Below are positions 1 to 8,295 of a stretch of 43,521 bases of DNA, piece by piece. Under the pieces are notes generated by a model. That model saw only the letters and a list, made by a program, of their open reading frames with translations, was not told the origin of the DNA and searched no databases. Positions within the stretch are counted from its first letter, which is position 1, and each line of letters begins with the position of its first letter. A program made the position numbers and the translations under genes. Source of the DNA: Propionivibrio sp. (GTDB taxonomy: Bacteria > Pseudomonadota > Gammaproteobacteria > Burkholderiales > Rhodocyclaceae); NCBI RefSeq assembly GCF_029255185.1, contig NZ_JAPUVO010000123.1:1-43521 (forward strand). The letters are read 5' to 3'.

Positions 1-144
1 AAAGAAATTGCTCGCGGCGTCGAAAATATCGCCCAAACGACAGAACGGAACACGGAGTTGTTGCAAGAATCGGTCGGAGTAGCGCAAGAGCTGCAAACTC
101 TGGCATCATCGCTACAGTCATCGGTCAGTCTGTTCAGAATCTGA
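1..144 (+). CDS. Methyl-accepting chemotaxis protein, C-terminal fragment (cut by window edge)
   Basis: Frame 1 is open from the first base to a TGA at 142-144, giving the last 47 residues of a protein that begins upstream of the window. The peptide is helical and rich in Gln, Glu, Ser and Thr (EIARGVENIAQTTERNTELL, then VAQELQTLASSL). This matches the end of the cytoplasmic coiled-coil signalling domain of chemoreceptors, where the ENIAQ..NT and A..L..LA..L heptads are typical. The receptor's ligand domain is not visible. A methyl-accepting protein is the likely identity; a HAMP or histidine-kinase coiled coil is less likely. Confidence 0.6.
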   Translation, partial: KEIARGVENIAQTTERNTELLQESVGVAQELQTLASSLQSSVSLFRI

Positions 145-259
145 AATCGGGTTGGACGCGAAGTGTTGGCGTGTTGGCGGTATGGCGATAGTTGATCGAC
201 GATAGGAGCAACAGCGGATTTATTGCTTTGCCAACCCAAATGTAGACGGAGAGTTGATA

Positions 260-1399
260 ATGTTGAAACTTCTCAAGCTGGCGGCGCTATTCCTGACCTT
301 GCTGCCATTTGCCGGACAGTCTTTGGCCAGTGGTGAACTTATCGTCATCGGGCAGGTCGCCCCCTTTTCCGGGCCGCTGGCGCCGACCGGCACCCATTTA
401 CGCAGTGGTGCACAGCTGTATTTTGACTCAATCAACGCCAGCGGTGGCGTGAACGGCCGCAAGATCCGCCTGGTCACCGTCGACGATGGCTACCAGGCCA
501 GCGAGACCGTGCGCCAGGCCAAGCTTTTGATTTCGGAAGAAAAGCCTGTGGCCCTCTTTGGCACCGTTGGCACTGGCAATGTCGAGCTACTGCTGTCAGA
601 GAAAGTTCTGGTCAACGCCGGGGTTCCGCTAGTCACCGTTCGTACCGGCGGATCTGCGCTGGCCAAGGGCAACAATCCATGGCTCTTCATAACCCGTGCC
701 AGTTATGCCGATGAGATAGCAGCCTTTCTTGAGCTGTATAGCAAGCATGGCTACCAGAATTACGCAGTTCTGTTCCAGAACGATGCCTTTGGTCTCGACG
801 TGATGTCCAGCGTCGAAGAACTGATCGGCAAACACAACGGCAAGATTGTCGTTAAGGCGAGTTACGAGAAGAACACGACCGAAGTTGCCGCCGCCGTCAA
901 GACGATTATCAGAGCATTGCCACAGGCTGTGATCTTGATCGCCAACACCGCAGCGGCTTCCGAATTCATCAAGCAGTCACGGGAGGCTGGCAGCCTAGCC
1001 ATGTTCTATGTCATGTCTACCGTAGACGCAGCGCAACTGGTGCAGCGTATCGGCAACAAGTTGGCGTATGGCACCGTCATCACCCAGGTCGTTCCCGGCC
1101 CGGAAAACGGCCTGGTTCCGATTGCTCGCGAGGTCATGGATCTTTTTGCCAAGTTTAAACCGGTCGACGTCCGCCCCAACCACACCTTCCTTGAGGGCTA
1201 TCTTGGCGCCAAGATACTGGTTGAAGGACTGCGCCGCGCCGGCCCTAATCCGACAGGAAAGAAACTGCGCGATACCCTTGAGCAAATCAAGGATTACGAT
1301 GCAGGTGGCGTATCCGTGAATTTCTCACCCAGCCGGCATCTGGGCGTAGACTTTGTCGACATCAACATCATCGGGCGCGATGGTCGCTTGATACGCTGA
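260..1399 (+). CDS. ABC transporter periplasmic substrate-binding protein (LivK/branched-chain amino acid type)
   Basis: A 379-residue type I periplasmic binding protein. It has a signal peptide (MLKLLKLAALFLTLLPFAG, then a probable cut after LAS around residue 24). Mature family motifs follow: IGQVAPFSGPLAPTG near the N-terminus, GGVNGRKIRL, then the alternating Rossmann lobes. ATG 260 is preferred over the in-frame TTG at 254 because GGAGAG at 248-253 sits 6 bases upstream. The family binds amino acids, amides or aromatic acids for Liv-type importers. No permease or ATPase gene is adjacent, and the preceding gene is a chemoreceptor, so this solo protein may present its ligand to a receptor or act with a remote transporter. 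The ligand cannot be assigned. Confidence 0.85.
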   Translation: MLKLLKLAALFLTLLPFAGQSLASGELIVIGQVAPFSGPLAPTGTHLRSGAQLYFDSINASGGVNGRKIRLVTVDDGYQASETVRQAKLLISEEKPVALFGTVGTGNVELLLSEKVLVNAGVPLVTVRTGGSALAKGNNPWLFITRASYADEIAAFLELYSKHGYQNYAVLFQNDAFGLDVMSSVEELIGKHNGKIVVKASYEKNTTEVAAAVKTIIRALPQAVILIANTAAASEFIKQSREAGSLAMFYVMSTVDAAQLVQRIGNKLAYGTVITQVVPGPENGLVPIAREVMDLFAKFKPVDVRPNHTFLEGYLGAKILVEGLRRAGPNPTGKKLRDTLEQIKDYDAGGVSVNFSPSRHLGVDFVDINIIGRDGRLIR

Positions 1400-1410
1400 C
1401 CAGTGCTTCA

Positions 1411-1432
1411 CGGCGAGCTTAAGTGCTCGCCG
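1411..1432 (+). terminator. Perfect 8-bp hairpin between the binding-protein gene and relA
   Basis: CGGCGAGC (1411-1418) pairs exactly with GCTCGCCG (1425-1432) around a TTAAGT loop, 11 bases after the stop codon of the binding-protein gene. No T-tract follows, so it could be a weak or Rho-assisted terminator or an mRNA 3'-end stabiliser. Confidence 0.45.
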
Positions 1433-1463
1433 GCCCGCCCGGTGGAAGGTTTATAATCGGGCC

Positions 1464-3689
1464 ATGGTTTCTGTCGTCCATTCCGTTGCCGCTCAGAGCG
1501 ACTTCGAACATTCCCTGTACACTTTGAGTGAAGGCCTTTCCGCTGAAGAGGCAGGGAAGATTCGTCTGGCCGCCGAGTTCGCCCAGTCGGTCTACGGGGA
1601 GCGCAAGCTGGGGAGCGGGGAGGGGGTGTGGCAGCATGGTCTGGGTATGGCGCTCATCCTGGGCGGGCTGAAACTGGATGCCGACTGTCGTCTGGCGGCA
1701 CTGTTATTCGCCGTTCCTGCTTACGAAGAGCAGAGCATCACGCATATCGAGGCGCGCTTCGGTGCGGCGGCGGCAAATCTGGTTGGCGGTGTTTCCCGGC
1801 TCAATCGCATGCGCCCGATTACGCGCGGTTTCGTCGCCCATTCGGCGGGCAGTGGTGAACACAATCCGGTTGAGATGAAGGCGCAGATCGAAATCCTGCG
1901 CAAGATGTTTCTAGCCGTTGTCGAGGATATCCGCGTCGTGTTGCTCAGGCTCGCTTCGCGTACCCAGACCATGCGTTACTATGCGGTCGAGGACGACGAG
2001 CTGCGCGTTCAGGTCGCGCGCGAGACTCTGGATCTCTACTCGCCGCTGGCCAATCGGCTGGGCGTGTGGGAGTTGAAGTGGGAGCTTGAGGATCTCTCGT
2101 TCCGTTTTCTGCATCCTGATACCTATAAAGAGATTGCAAAGCAGCTTGACGAAAAACGTGCCGAACGCGAACAGTTCATTGCTGACGCGGTTGAACGCCT
2201 GAAACGTGAGCTGACGACTGTCGGTGTCACGGGAGCCGAGGTTTACGGTCGGCCAAAGCATATCTACAGTATCTGGAACAAAATGCGCAAGAAGGACGTC
2301 GACTTCTCCGAAGTCTATGACGTTCGTGCCTTGCGTGTGGTCGTCGATGAGGTGAGGGAGTGCTACACGGTACTGGGCATCGTGCATAACATCTGGTCAC
2401 CGATATCCAAGGAGTTCGACGACTATATTTCGCATCCCAAGGGCAATAATTACCGCTCGCTGCATACGGCGGTGCATTGCCCAGACGGGCGTTCGCTCGA
2501 AGTGCAGATCCGCACCCGCGATATGCACAAGCATGCAGAACTCGGCGTTGCGGCGCATTGGCGCTACAAGGAGGGCAGCAAGCACTCGACCGATGGCAAC
2601 TACGATGAAAAAATCGCCTGGCTACGCCAGTTGTTGACCTGGAAAGACGAGGTTTCTGATTCTTCGGACTGGGTCAAGCACTACAAGAAGGCGGCACTCG
2701 ACGAGACGATCTACGTCATGACTCCGCAGGGTCGCGTGGTTGATCTGCCGCGCGGCTCAACGCCGGTTGATTTTGCCTATCGTGTGCACACCGATCTGGG
2801 CCATCGTTGCCGGGGCGCCAAGGTCAATGGTGCGCTGGTCACGCTCAACACTCAACTCGAGACCGGGCAGCGGGTCGAGATCGTCGTCGCCAAACAAGGC
2901 GGGCCCTCGCGTGACTGGCTTAACCCGACGCTCGGCTACCTATTTACCCATCGGGCGCGAGCCAAAGTGCGGCAGTGGTTCTCGACGCGTGCGCTGGAAG
3001 AAACGCTGGCCGAAGGGCGCGCCATCGTCAATCGCGAATTGCAGCGCATGGGCGAGACCGGTGCCAGGCTCGATGAGCTTGCCGTCAAGCTGGGCTTTGC
3101 CAAGAGCGATGATCTGTTTATCGCGTTGGCGCGCGCCGAATTGAACTTGCGCCAGTTACAGGCCGTAATACGTGGCGCCGAGGCGTTGCCCGATGAGCGC
3201 GCTGCCAGCGAAGTGCCGGTACGTAAGCACAAGGCCAGTGATGAAGCCGAGAAAGGCATTCTGATTGTCGGTGTTGATAAGTTGCTAACCCAGCTCGCTG
3301 GCTGTTGCAAGCCGGCGCCGCCTGATCCGATTGTCGGATTTGTCACGCGCGGCAAGGGTGTGTCGATTCACCGCGCCGACTGTCCCAACTTTGTCAACAT
3401 GCAGACGATGCAACCGGAACGGGTGATCGAAACAGGGTGGGGCGGCCAGACCGACGGTATTTTTGCCGTCGATATCGTCGTTGATGCCAATGATCGGCAG
3501 GGTCTGCTACGCGACATTTCTGAAGTGCTGACGCGCGAGAAGATCAATGTGATTGCGGTCAATACGCAATCGAAGCAGGGTGCGGCGCACATGCGATTCA
3601 CCGCTGAAATCAGCAACGTGGCTCAACTCAGACGCACGCTGGCGCTGCTACATGAGGTTGATGGGGTGGTCGGCGCACGGCGTGCCTGA
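1464..3689 (+). CDS. relA: RelA, (p)ppGpp synthetase (monofunctional type)
   Basis: A 741-residue ribosome-associated alarmone synthetase that makes (p)ppGpp from ATP and GTP/GDP during amino acid starvation. Domains in order: a degenerate HD hydrolase domain (about 45-150), where the metal-binding HD and ED residues are replaced (LLFAVPAYEEQ); a synthetase domain (about 230-370) with KHIYSIWNKM, YDVRALRV and EFDDYISHPKGNNYRSLHT; a TGS domain (about 415-475); a zinc-finger-like domain with LAGCCKP at about 613; and a C-terminal ACT domain. The EFDD signature and the lost HD residues are the marks of RelA rather than bifunctional SpoT/Rel, so a separate SpoT is expected elsewhere. ATG 1464 has a distant GGAAGG (1444-1449) and a TATAAT at 1452-1457. 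Confidence 0.93.
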   Translation: MVSVVHSVAAQSDFEHSLYTLSEGLSAEEAGKIRLAAEFAQSVYGERKLGSGEGVWQHGLGMALILGGLKLDADCRLAALLFAVPAYEEQSITHIEARFGAAAANLVGGVSRLNRMRPITRGFVAHSAGSGEHNPVEMKAQIEILRKMFLAVVEDIRVVLLRLASRTQTMRYYAVEDDELRVQVARETLDLYSPLANRLGVWELKWELEDLSFRFLHPDTYKEIAKQLDEKRAEREQFIADAVERLKRELTTVGVTGAEVYGRPKHIYSIWNKMRKKDVDFSEVYDVRALRVVVDEVRECYTVLGIVHNIWSPISKEFDDYISHPKGNNYRSLHTAVHCPDGRSLEVQIRTRDMHKHAELGVAAHWRYKEGSKHSTDGNYDEKIAWLRQLLTWKDEVSDSSDWVKHYKKAALDETIYVMTPQGRVVDLPRGSTPVDFAYRVHTDLGHRCRGAKVNGALVTLNTQLETGQRVEIVVAKQGGPSRDWLNPTLGYLFTHRARAKVRQWFSTRALEETLAEGRAIVNRELQRMGETGARLDELAVKLGFAKSDDLFIALARAELNLRQLQAVIRGAEALPDERAASEVPVRKHKASDEAEKGILIVGVDKLLTQLAGCCKPAPPDPIVGFVTRGKGVSIHRADCPNFVNMQTMQPERVIETGWGGQTDGIFAVDIVVDANDRQGLLRDISEVLTREKINVIAVNTQSKQGAAHMRFTAEISNVAQLRRTLALLHEVDGVVGARRA

Positions 3690-3720
3690 GGGGCCAATCC
3701 TTTATCGTGCCGATGGTGTC

Positions 3721-3927
3721 TGAGTACGGTCAGTTACGCAACGCATGAAACGATCCGGACAACGCTGGACCCACGATGGTGGCCAAGCCATTTTGACGTT
3801 TCGCGCGCTTGCTCAGAGCGATCGCTTTGATGCCGGCTGGCAGACGGTCTCCGCAGCGTATCGGCGCGTCGTCTTGTCCCCGGAAAACGTCGTCCAAATT
3901 AATGCATATCGCATCACGTCAGTGTGA
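3721..3927 (+). pseudogene. Transposase C-terminal remnant
   Basis: A short open stretch whose protein-like part starts before its only ATG (3745): TQRMKRSGQRW, then GGQAILTFRALAQSDRF and a terminal ENVVQINA. From memory, this resembles the conserved C-terminus of an ISKra4-like or related transposase family (RMKxSGxRW..GGQAILxxRAL). A TGA at 3721 closes the frame upstream and no catalytic region is present. It is therefore a decayed fragment between relA and the convergent permease gene. The family assignment is tentative; that it is a fragment is clearer. Confidence 0.5.
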
Positions 3928-3954
3928 GAGTTACACCCAAAGCATTGGGAGAGA

Positions 3955-4959
3955 TCAGATCAGCCCGCGCTGGTTCAGTTCGTCTTTCAGCCAGGCGTAA
4001 CAGATCGGCGCCGCCACCAGTCCGGGCAGACCAAAGGCGCTTTCCATGACCAGCATGGCCGTGAGTAGTTCCCAGGCTCGGGCGCTGATCTGGGTGCCGA
4101 CGATTCGCGCATTGAGAAAATATTCGAGCTTGTGGATGACGACGAGGAATGCCAGAGACGAAACGGCAATGGCTGGCGAGTGGGCGAGGCTGACGATGAA
4201 GATTACCGTGTTGGAGATCAGGTTGCCGACGATCGGCAACAGGCCGGCGATGAAGGTGACGACAATCATCGTCTTGGTTAACGGTAACGAGACACCAAAC
4301 AGTGGAAGCATGACAACCAGATAGATTGCCGTCAGCAGGGTGTTGATCGCCGAGATGCGGACCTGGGCGAAAACAATGCGGCGGAAGGCTTCACCCAGGC
4401 GGAAAAGGCGTTCGGCCAGCGCCCTGGAGAGTGGGCCGCCGGCATCACTGGTGAAGGCTTCGCGCAGTGAAACCATGGCGCCGATGACCATGCCGATCAG
4501 GACGTGCGCCAGTTTGTGGCCGGTTTCCTTGCCGATCCGTTGCAGTTCGGTGGCATGGTCACGCAACCATTGGCTCAGAGCATCGCTGATCCTCGCGCTA
4601 TCGTTCGGCAGGTAATCAGCCAGCCAGTGCGGGAGCGACGCGCGCGAAGTCTCCAGGATATCGGCCATCTTGGCGAGCAGGGCAGAAAGACTACCGCCCT
4701 CGCTGCGCATGTAAGCAACGACGCCAAAGCCGGCGGCTGTTACCGAGCCGACCACCAGCAGTACGACCAGGCCAACCGCCAGAGCCTTGGCGCGCCGGGT
4801 CGACAGATGCCAGGCAAAGAGCGGGATGAACGCACGCACCAGCTCATAAACCAGGAGGCCGGAAATCAGCGCTGGCAGCAGGTGGACGTGGAGAACAAAG
4901 AAAGTGCCGGATACGGCAAGAATCCAGGCGGCATAGTCGTAGGAAGTTGGTTTGTTCAT
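3955..4959 (-). CDS. AI-2E family / PerM-type membrane transporter
   Basis: A 334-residue inner-membrane protein with about eight hydrophobic segments: two at the N-terminus (YDYAAWILAVSGTFFVLHV, LISGLLVYELV), one near 60-80, a soluble stretch near 90-150, then five helices to the C-terminus. The late segment FGLPGLVAAPICYAWLKDEL matches the conserved end of the AI-2E transporter superfamily (PerM, YdiK, TqsA). Members export small molecules such as autoinducer-2 or act as Na+/H+ antiporters, so the substrate cannot be named. It starts 52 bases after the stop of the flavoprotein gene and may be the last gene of that minus-strand run. The ribosome binding site is weak. Confidence 0.8.
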   Translation of the reverse strand: MNKPTSYDYAAWILAVSGTFFVLHVHLLPALISGLLVYELVRAFIPLFAWHLSTRRAKALAVGLVVLLVVGSVTAAGFGVVAYMRSEGGSLSALLAKMADILETSRASLPHWLADYLPNDSARISDALSQWLRDHATELQRIGKETGHKLAHVLIGMVIGAMVSLREAFTSDAGGPLSRALAERLFRLGEAFRRIVFAQVRISAINTLLTAIYLVVMLPLFGVSLPLTKTMIVVTFIAGLLPIVGNLISNTVIFIVSLAHSPAIAVSSLAFLVVIHKLEYFLNARIVGTQISARAWELLTAMLVMESAFGLPGLVAAPICYAWLKDELNQRGLI

Positions 4960-5011
4960 ATGGATTGGTTCAGGGTTGGTATCGTTTCGGGTGTTGAGGT
5001 TAGCACGTGAT

Positions 5012-6268
5012 TCAGGCCGGCTGCATCCATTTCAAAGCGCCGAGGCCCGCTGCATGGCCGCTGGACAGGCAGCCAGTGAGCAGATAACCGCCGGTGGGGG
5101 CTTCCCAGTCGAGCATTTCGCCGGCGCAGAATACGCCGGGCAGGCTGCGGATCATCAGGTGTTCGTCGAGCGTTTCAAACAGTACGCCGCCAGCGCTGCT
5201 GATGGCCTCGTTGAGTGGGCGTGGTGCGTTCAGGCGCAGTGGCAAGGCCTTGATACCCATGGCTAGTGCGCGTGGGTCGGCAACATCCTCGCGCGCCAGG
5301 CATTCGTGCAGCAGGGCGGTTTTGACGCCTTTGAGCCCGAGCCGGCTTTGCAAATGACTGGAGAGCGAACGCGAGCCGCGCGGCCGTGCCACCTCGTCGA
5401 TCACGCGCGGTAAATCGTGGCCGGGCAAGAGGTCGAGTGTGAGCGTGGCGCTGCCGGTCTGTTCGATGGTGTCGCGCAGCGGCACCGAGAGGGCGTAAAT
5501 CAGGCCACCTTCAACGCCATTTTCGGTGATTACGAATTCGCCTTGCTGCTGGTGCCTTATGCCCATGGCATCGATAATGGAGGCGACGACGGGCTTGACC
5601 GGCTGGCCGGCAAAGCCTGTGCGCAGGTGCGTGCTCCAGCCGGCGTCGAAACCGCAGTTGGCGGGGCGCAGCGGGGCGACCGAAACGCCAGCCTGCTCAA
5701 GCAGTGGCACCCAGCGCCCGTCCGACCCGAGCTTCGCCCAACTGCCGCCACCAAGGGCCAGCACGACGGCATTAGCTTCGCTGCGCTTCTCTCCTTCGAG
5801 GGTGGCAAAGCGAAGCGCATAGTGGCCGTCGACTTGCCGTTCGATGCCACACCAGCGATGACGCACGTGGAAGCGCACGCCAGAGTCGCGCAAGCGGTGC
5901 ACCCAGGCGCGCAGCAGCGGTGCGGCTTTCATGCCGGCGGGAAATATGCGACCAGAACTGCCGACAAAGGTGTTGATTCCCAGCCCGTGGATCCACTCGC
6001 GTAGGTTGTCCGGACCAAAGGCATCGAGCAGTGGTGCGAGGCGCTCCTGGCGGGCGCCGTAGCGGGCGAGGAAAGCGGCGGCGGTTTCCGAATGGGTGAT
6101 GTTCATGCCGCCCTTGCCGGCCATCAGGAACTTGCGGCCAAGCGAAGGCATGCTCTCGAAAAGCTCAACGTGAATGGTGGTCGCCCCGTTGGCACGGCTG
6201 AGTACGTTGGCAGCCATCAGGCCGGCCGGCCCGCCACCGACGATGGCTACTGTTTTTCTGTTTGGCAT
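5012..6268 (-). CDS. HI0933/YhiN-family FAD-dependent oxidoreductase
   Basis: A 418-residue flavoprotein of the HI0933/BaiN-like family. The N-terminal Rossmann motif VAIVGGGPAGLMAANVLS binds FAD. GRKFLMAGKGGMNITHSE follows at about 45-60, and the C-terminal FAD-contact segment GVFCAGEMLDWEAPTGGY is complete. ATG 6268 is chosen because the Rossmann strand begins six residues later; the 55 upstream in-frame residues are low-complexity Arg/Pro/Ala translated from inside murI. The gene overlaps the 3' end of murI by 22 bp, which suggests translational coupling. The physiological substrate of this family is poorly defined, and members related to TIGR03862 are usually left uncharacterised. Confidence 0.85.
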   Translation of the reverse strand: MPNRKTVAIVGGGPAGLMAANVLSRANGATTIHVELFESMPSLGRKFLMAGKGGMNITHSETAAAFLARYGARQERLAPLLDAFGPDNLREWIHGLGINTFVGSSGRIFPAGMKAAPLLRAWVHRLRDSGVRFHVRHRWCGIERQVDGHYALRFATLEGEKRSEANAVVLALGGGSWAKLGSDGRWVPLLEQAGVSVAPLRPANCGFDAGWSTHLRTGFAGQPVKPVVASIIDAMGIRHQQQGEFVITENGVEGGLIYALSVPLRDTIEQTGSATLTLDLLPGHDLPRVIDEVARPRGSRSLSSHLQSRLGLKGVKTALLHECLAREDVADPRALAMGIKALPLRLNAPRPLNEAISSAGGVLFETLDEHLMIRSLPGVFCAGEMLDWEAPTGGYLLTGCLSSGHAAGLGALKWMQPA

Positions 6269-7062
6269 GGTCTTGTGCAGTCCGTCGATAGGCGCGCCGG
6301 ACCCGTCAGTCGCGCGGCCAGCCGGTTCAAGCCAAGGGCGGGCAGCGCTGCCTGCAGGCGCTCGGGATGGGCGCTGGCGAGCAGGGTCAGCCGGCCGTGG
6401 CCGCGTGCGGCTGTGCCGGCAAGGCGCAGACATTGACGGGAGACTGCGTCGGCGACGTCGACCAGCACGGCGCGTCCGGCAACGATGGGTTCGAGCAGCG
6501 GTGCGAGGAAGGCGTAATGGGTGCAGCCCAGAACGATCTGGTCGGCGCCGGCGTCAAGCACGGGCGTCAGTAGTTGGCGGGCGGATTCGGTGAGGCCGGG
6601 GTCGTCAAGTTGCAGGGTTTCCACCTTGGTGGCCCAGCTTGGGCAGGGCAGAACGTCGATTTTTACTGCTCCGGAATGCTGCCGGATGAGGCGTGCGAGC
6701 CGTTCGCTGCGTGCGGTTGAACTGGTCGTCAGAACGGCAATGCGGCCGCTTTTCGAGGCAGCGACGGCTGGTTTGACGCCCGGCTCGATGCCGATCACCG
6801 GGATCTGCGGTAGGCTTGCACGCAGGGCGGAAATAGCGGCAGCGGTCGCTGTATTGCAGGCGACGACGATCAGCGTGCAGCCCTGATCAACGAGCTGGTG
6901 GCCAATTTTCAGCACGCGGCTGCGGATCAAGGCGTCGTCCTTGTCGCCATAGGGAAGATGCGCGGTGTCGGCGAGGTAAATGAGATCGGCGTCCGGCAAC
7001 GATTGCGCGATGGCCGCCAGCACCGACAGGCCGCCAAGCCCGCTGTCGAAGACGCCGATCAT
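6247..7062 (-). CDS. murI: Glutamate racemase MurI
   Basis: A 271-residue cytoplasmic enzyme converting L- to D-glutamate for peptidoglycan. Family marks are complete: FDSGLGGLSVL at the N-terminus, YLADTAHLPYG, the first catalytic cysteine in VVACNTATA (about Cys69), the second in LGCTHY (about Cys180) and GIEPGVKPA between them. ATG 7062 is used because homology starts at IGVFDSG; the longer upstream frame is low-complexity translation of the ATPase gene. Its start codon overlaps the stop of the DUF4143 ATPase gene (ATGA, 7059-7062), and its end overlaps the flavoprotein start. Murein precursor supply therefore appears to be co-transcribed with both. Confidence 0.93.
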   Translation of the reverse strand: MIGVFDSGLGGLSVLAAIAQSLPDADLIYLADTAHLPYGDKDDALIRSRVLKIGHQLVDQGCTLIVVACNTATAAAISALRASLPQIPVIGIEPGVKPAVAASKSGRIAVLTTSSTARSERLARLIRQHSGAVKIDVLPCPSWATKVETLQLDDPGLTESARQLLTPVLDAGADQIVLGCTHYAFLAPLLEPIVAGRAVLVDVADAVSRQCLRLAGTAARGHGRLTLLASAHPERLQAALPALGLNRLAARLTGPARLSTDCTRPCQTEKQ

Positions 7063-8192
7063 GCCGACAATTCCTTCAGCCAGTTGGCCGCGTCCAGAAT
7101 ATGCAGTGGCGCGCGGTACTCTTCCTGGCGCAGGTCGAAGACGAGCTGCACGGCTGCGGCTGCCGGAAAATGGGCGGCGAAGCGGCCAAGGGCGCGGTGG
7201 GGCGTGTTGTCCGACAGTTTGCATTCGATCAGATGGCTTAGCCGATTCTCTTCGCTGAGTGCGAAATCGACTTCGGCGCCGTCCTTGGTGCGGATGTAGT
7301 GCAGCCCGACAGCCTTGCCTTGCGTGTCCTGCCGGAAATGTACATGTTTGAGCAGCATGGCGGCGACTGCATTTTCAAAGCGGATTCCGGCGTCACCGCG
7401 AACCAGTCCGGTATCGAAGAAGTACACCTTCGGTGTCTGCAGAATGGCGCGGGCAATGTTGTGATGCCACGGCTGCACGGCAAAAACGATGTATAGCGCT
7501 TGCAGGATGTCGAGATAGCGTTTGAGTGTGGTTGGCGACAGCGCAAGATCGCGGGCGATGGAGGCCAGTGACAGCGGCGAGCCGACGCGCTCGCGCAGAA
7601 GCTCGACGAACAGCCGCATAGCGGTAATTTCATGCAGTCGTGAGAATTCGACCACGTCCTCCCGGATCAGGTCGGTGAAGTATTGTCGCCGCCAGCGTTC
7701 GGCATCCTCCCTGCTTTCAGCCAGGCACGGTTCGGGGAAGCCACCACGTTCCATCAATCGCGATAGTGCTTCGGCGGGCGTGCCGCCCTGCTGTTCGCAC
7801 CATTCGCGCACCGAAATCGGATGCAGGCGGTAGGGCAGGTAACGCCCGGCCAGCGAATCGCCGCTCTGCCGCCAGGTTTCCATGCGTGCGCTGCCGGTTA
7901 CCAACAAAGCTTGCCCCGGCGAGCGGCCATCGACAAGGCCCTTGAGCCAGTTCTTCCAGCCGCGCATCTTGTGGATTTCATCCAGCGCCAGCAGGCGGGT
8001 TCGCGCACCCCAGGTTTGCCGTTGCAGAATCGTCCGGTCGGCGGCGACATCCCAGTTAAGGTACTGGGCGGGTGGAAAGCGCTCCATCAACTGACGACAA
8101 AGCGTTGTTTTACCCACCTGGCGTGGACCGGTGAGCAACACCATCTTGCGTTGAAGATCGGTGGCAACGAGGTCGTCGAGATAACGCTTCAT
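7059..8192 (-). CDS. AAA+ ATPase with DUF4143 domain
   Basis: A 377-residue protein of the archaeal-type ATPase/DUF4143 family. Walker A is TGPRQVGKTTL (about 21-31) and Walker B is LLALDEIH (about 68-74). A sensor-like VTGSARM follows, then a winged-helix region (LALSPTTLKRYLDIL). The C-terminal DUF4143 part ends in a nuclease-fold-like stretch (GAEVDFALSEENRLSHLIECK) with the D-x(n)-ExK spacing of PD-(D/E)XK enzymes. Function in this family is unproven; members scatter like selfish or accessory genes. ATG 8192 begins the conserved MKRYLDDLV; upstream in-frame sequence is non-coding and AT-rich. It overlaps murI by 4 bp, an odd placement for a cargo-type gene. Confidence 0.88.
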   Translation of the reverse strand: MKRYLDDLVATDLQRKMVLLTGPRQVGKTTLCRQLMERFPPAQYLNWDVAADRTILQRQTWGARTRLLALDEIHKMRGWKNWLKGLVDGRSPGQALLVTGSARMETWRQSGDSLAGRYLPYRLHPISVREWCEQQGGTPAEALSRLMERGGFPEPCLAESREDAERWRRQYFTDLIREDVVEFSRLHEITAMRLFVELLRERVGSPLSLASIARDLALSPTTLKRYLDILQALYIVFAVQPWHHNIARAILQTPKVYFFDTGLVRGDAGIRFENAVAAMLLKHVHFRQDTQGKAVGLHYIRTKDGAEVDFALSEENRLSHLIECKLSDNTPHRALGRFAAHFPAAAAVQLVFDLRQEEYRAPLHILDAANWLKELSA

Positions 8193-8194
8193 GT

Positions 8195-8236
8195 CGACTA
8201 TTTTATAGATAAATACAAAAAAGTCGCGACTATTTT
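8195..8236 (-). promoter_or_regulatory. Repeated AAAATAGTCG motif upstream of the ATPase gene
   Basis: CGACTATTTT occurs on the plus strand at 8195-8204 and again at 8227-8236 (AAAATAGTCG reading toward the gene). The first copy lies immediately before the ATPase start codon. AGTCGCGACT at 8222-8231 is a perfect palindrome overlapping the second copy. The AT-rich spacing and the repeats suggest an operator; the binding protein is unknown. Confidence 0.35.
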
Positions 8237-8295
8237 GCAGTTTGTGGATTAAAAGTCGGCACACGGCCGGCTGCGAAGGAATTTTCAGTCGAAGA

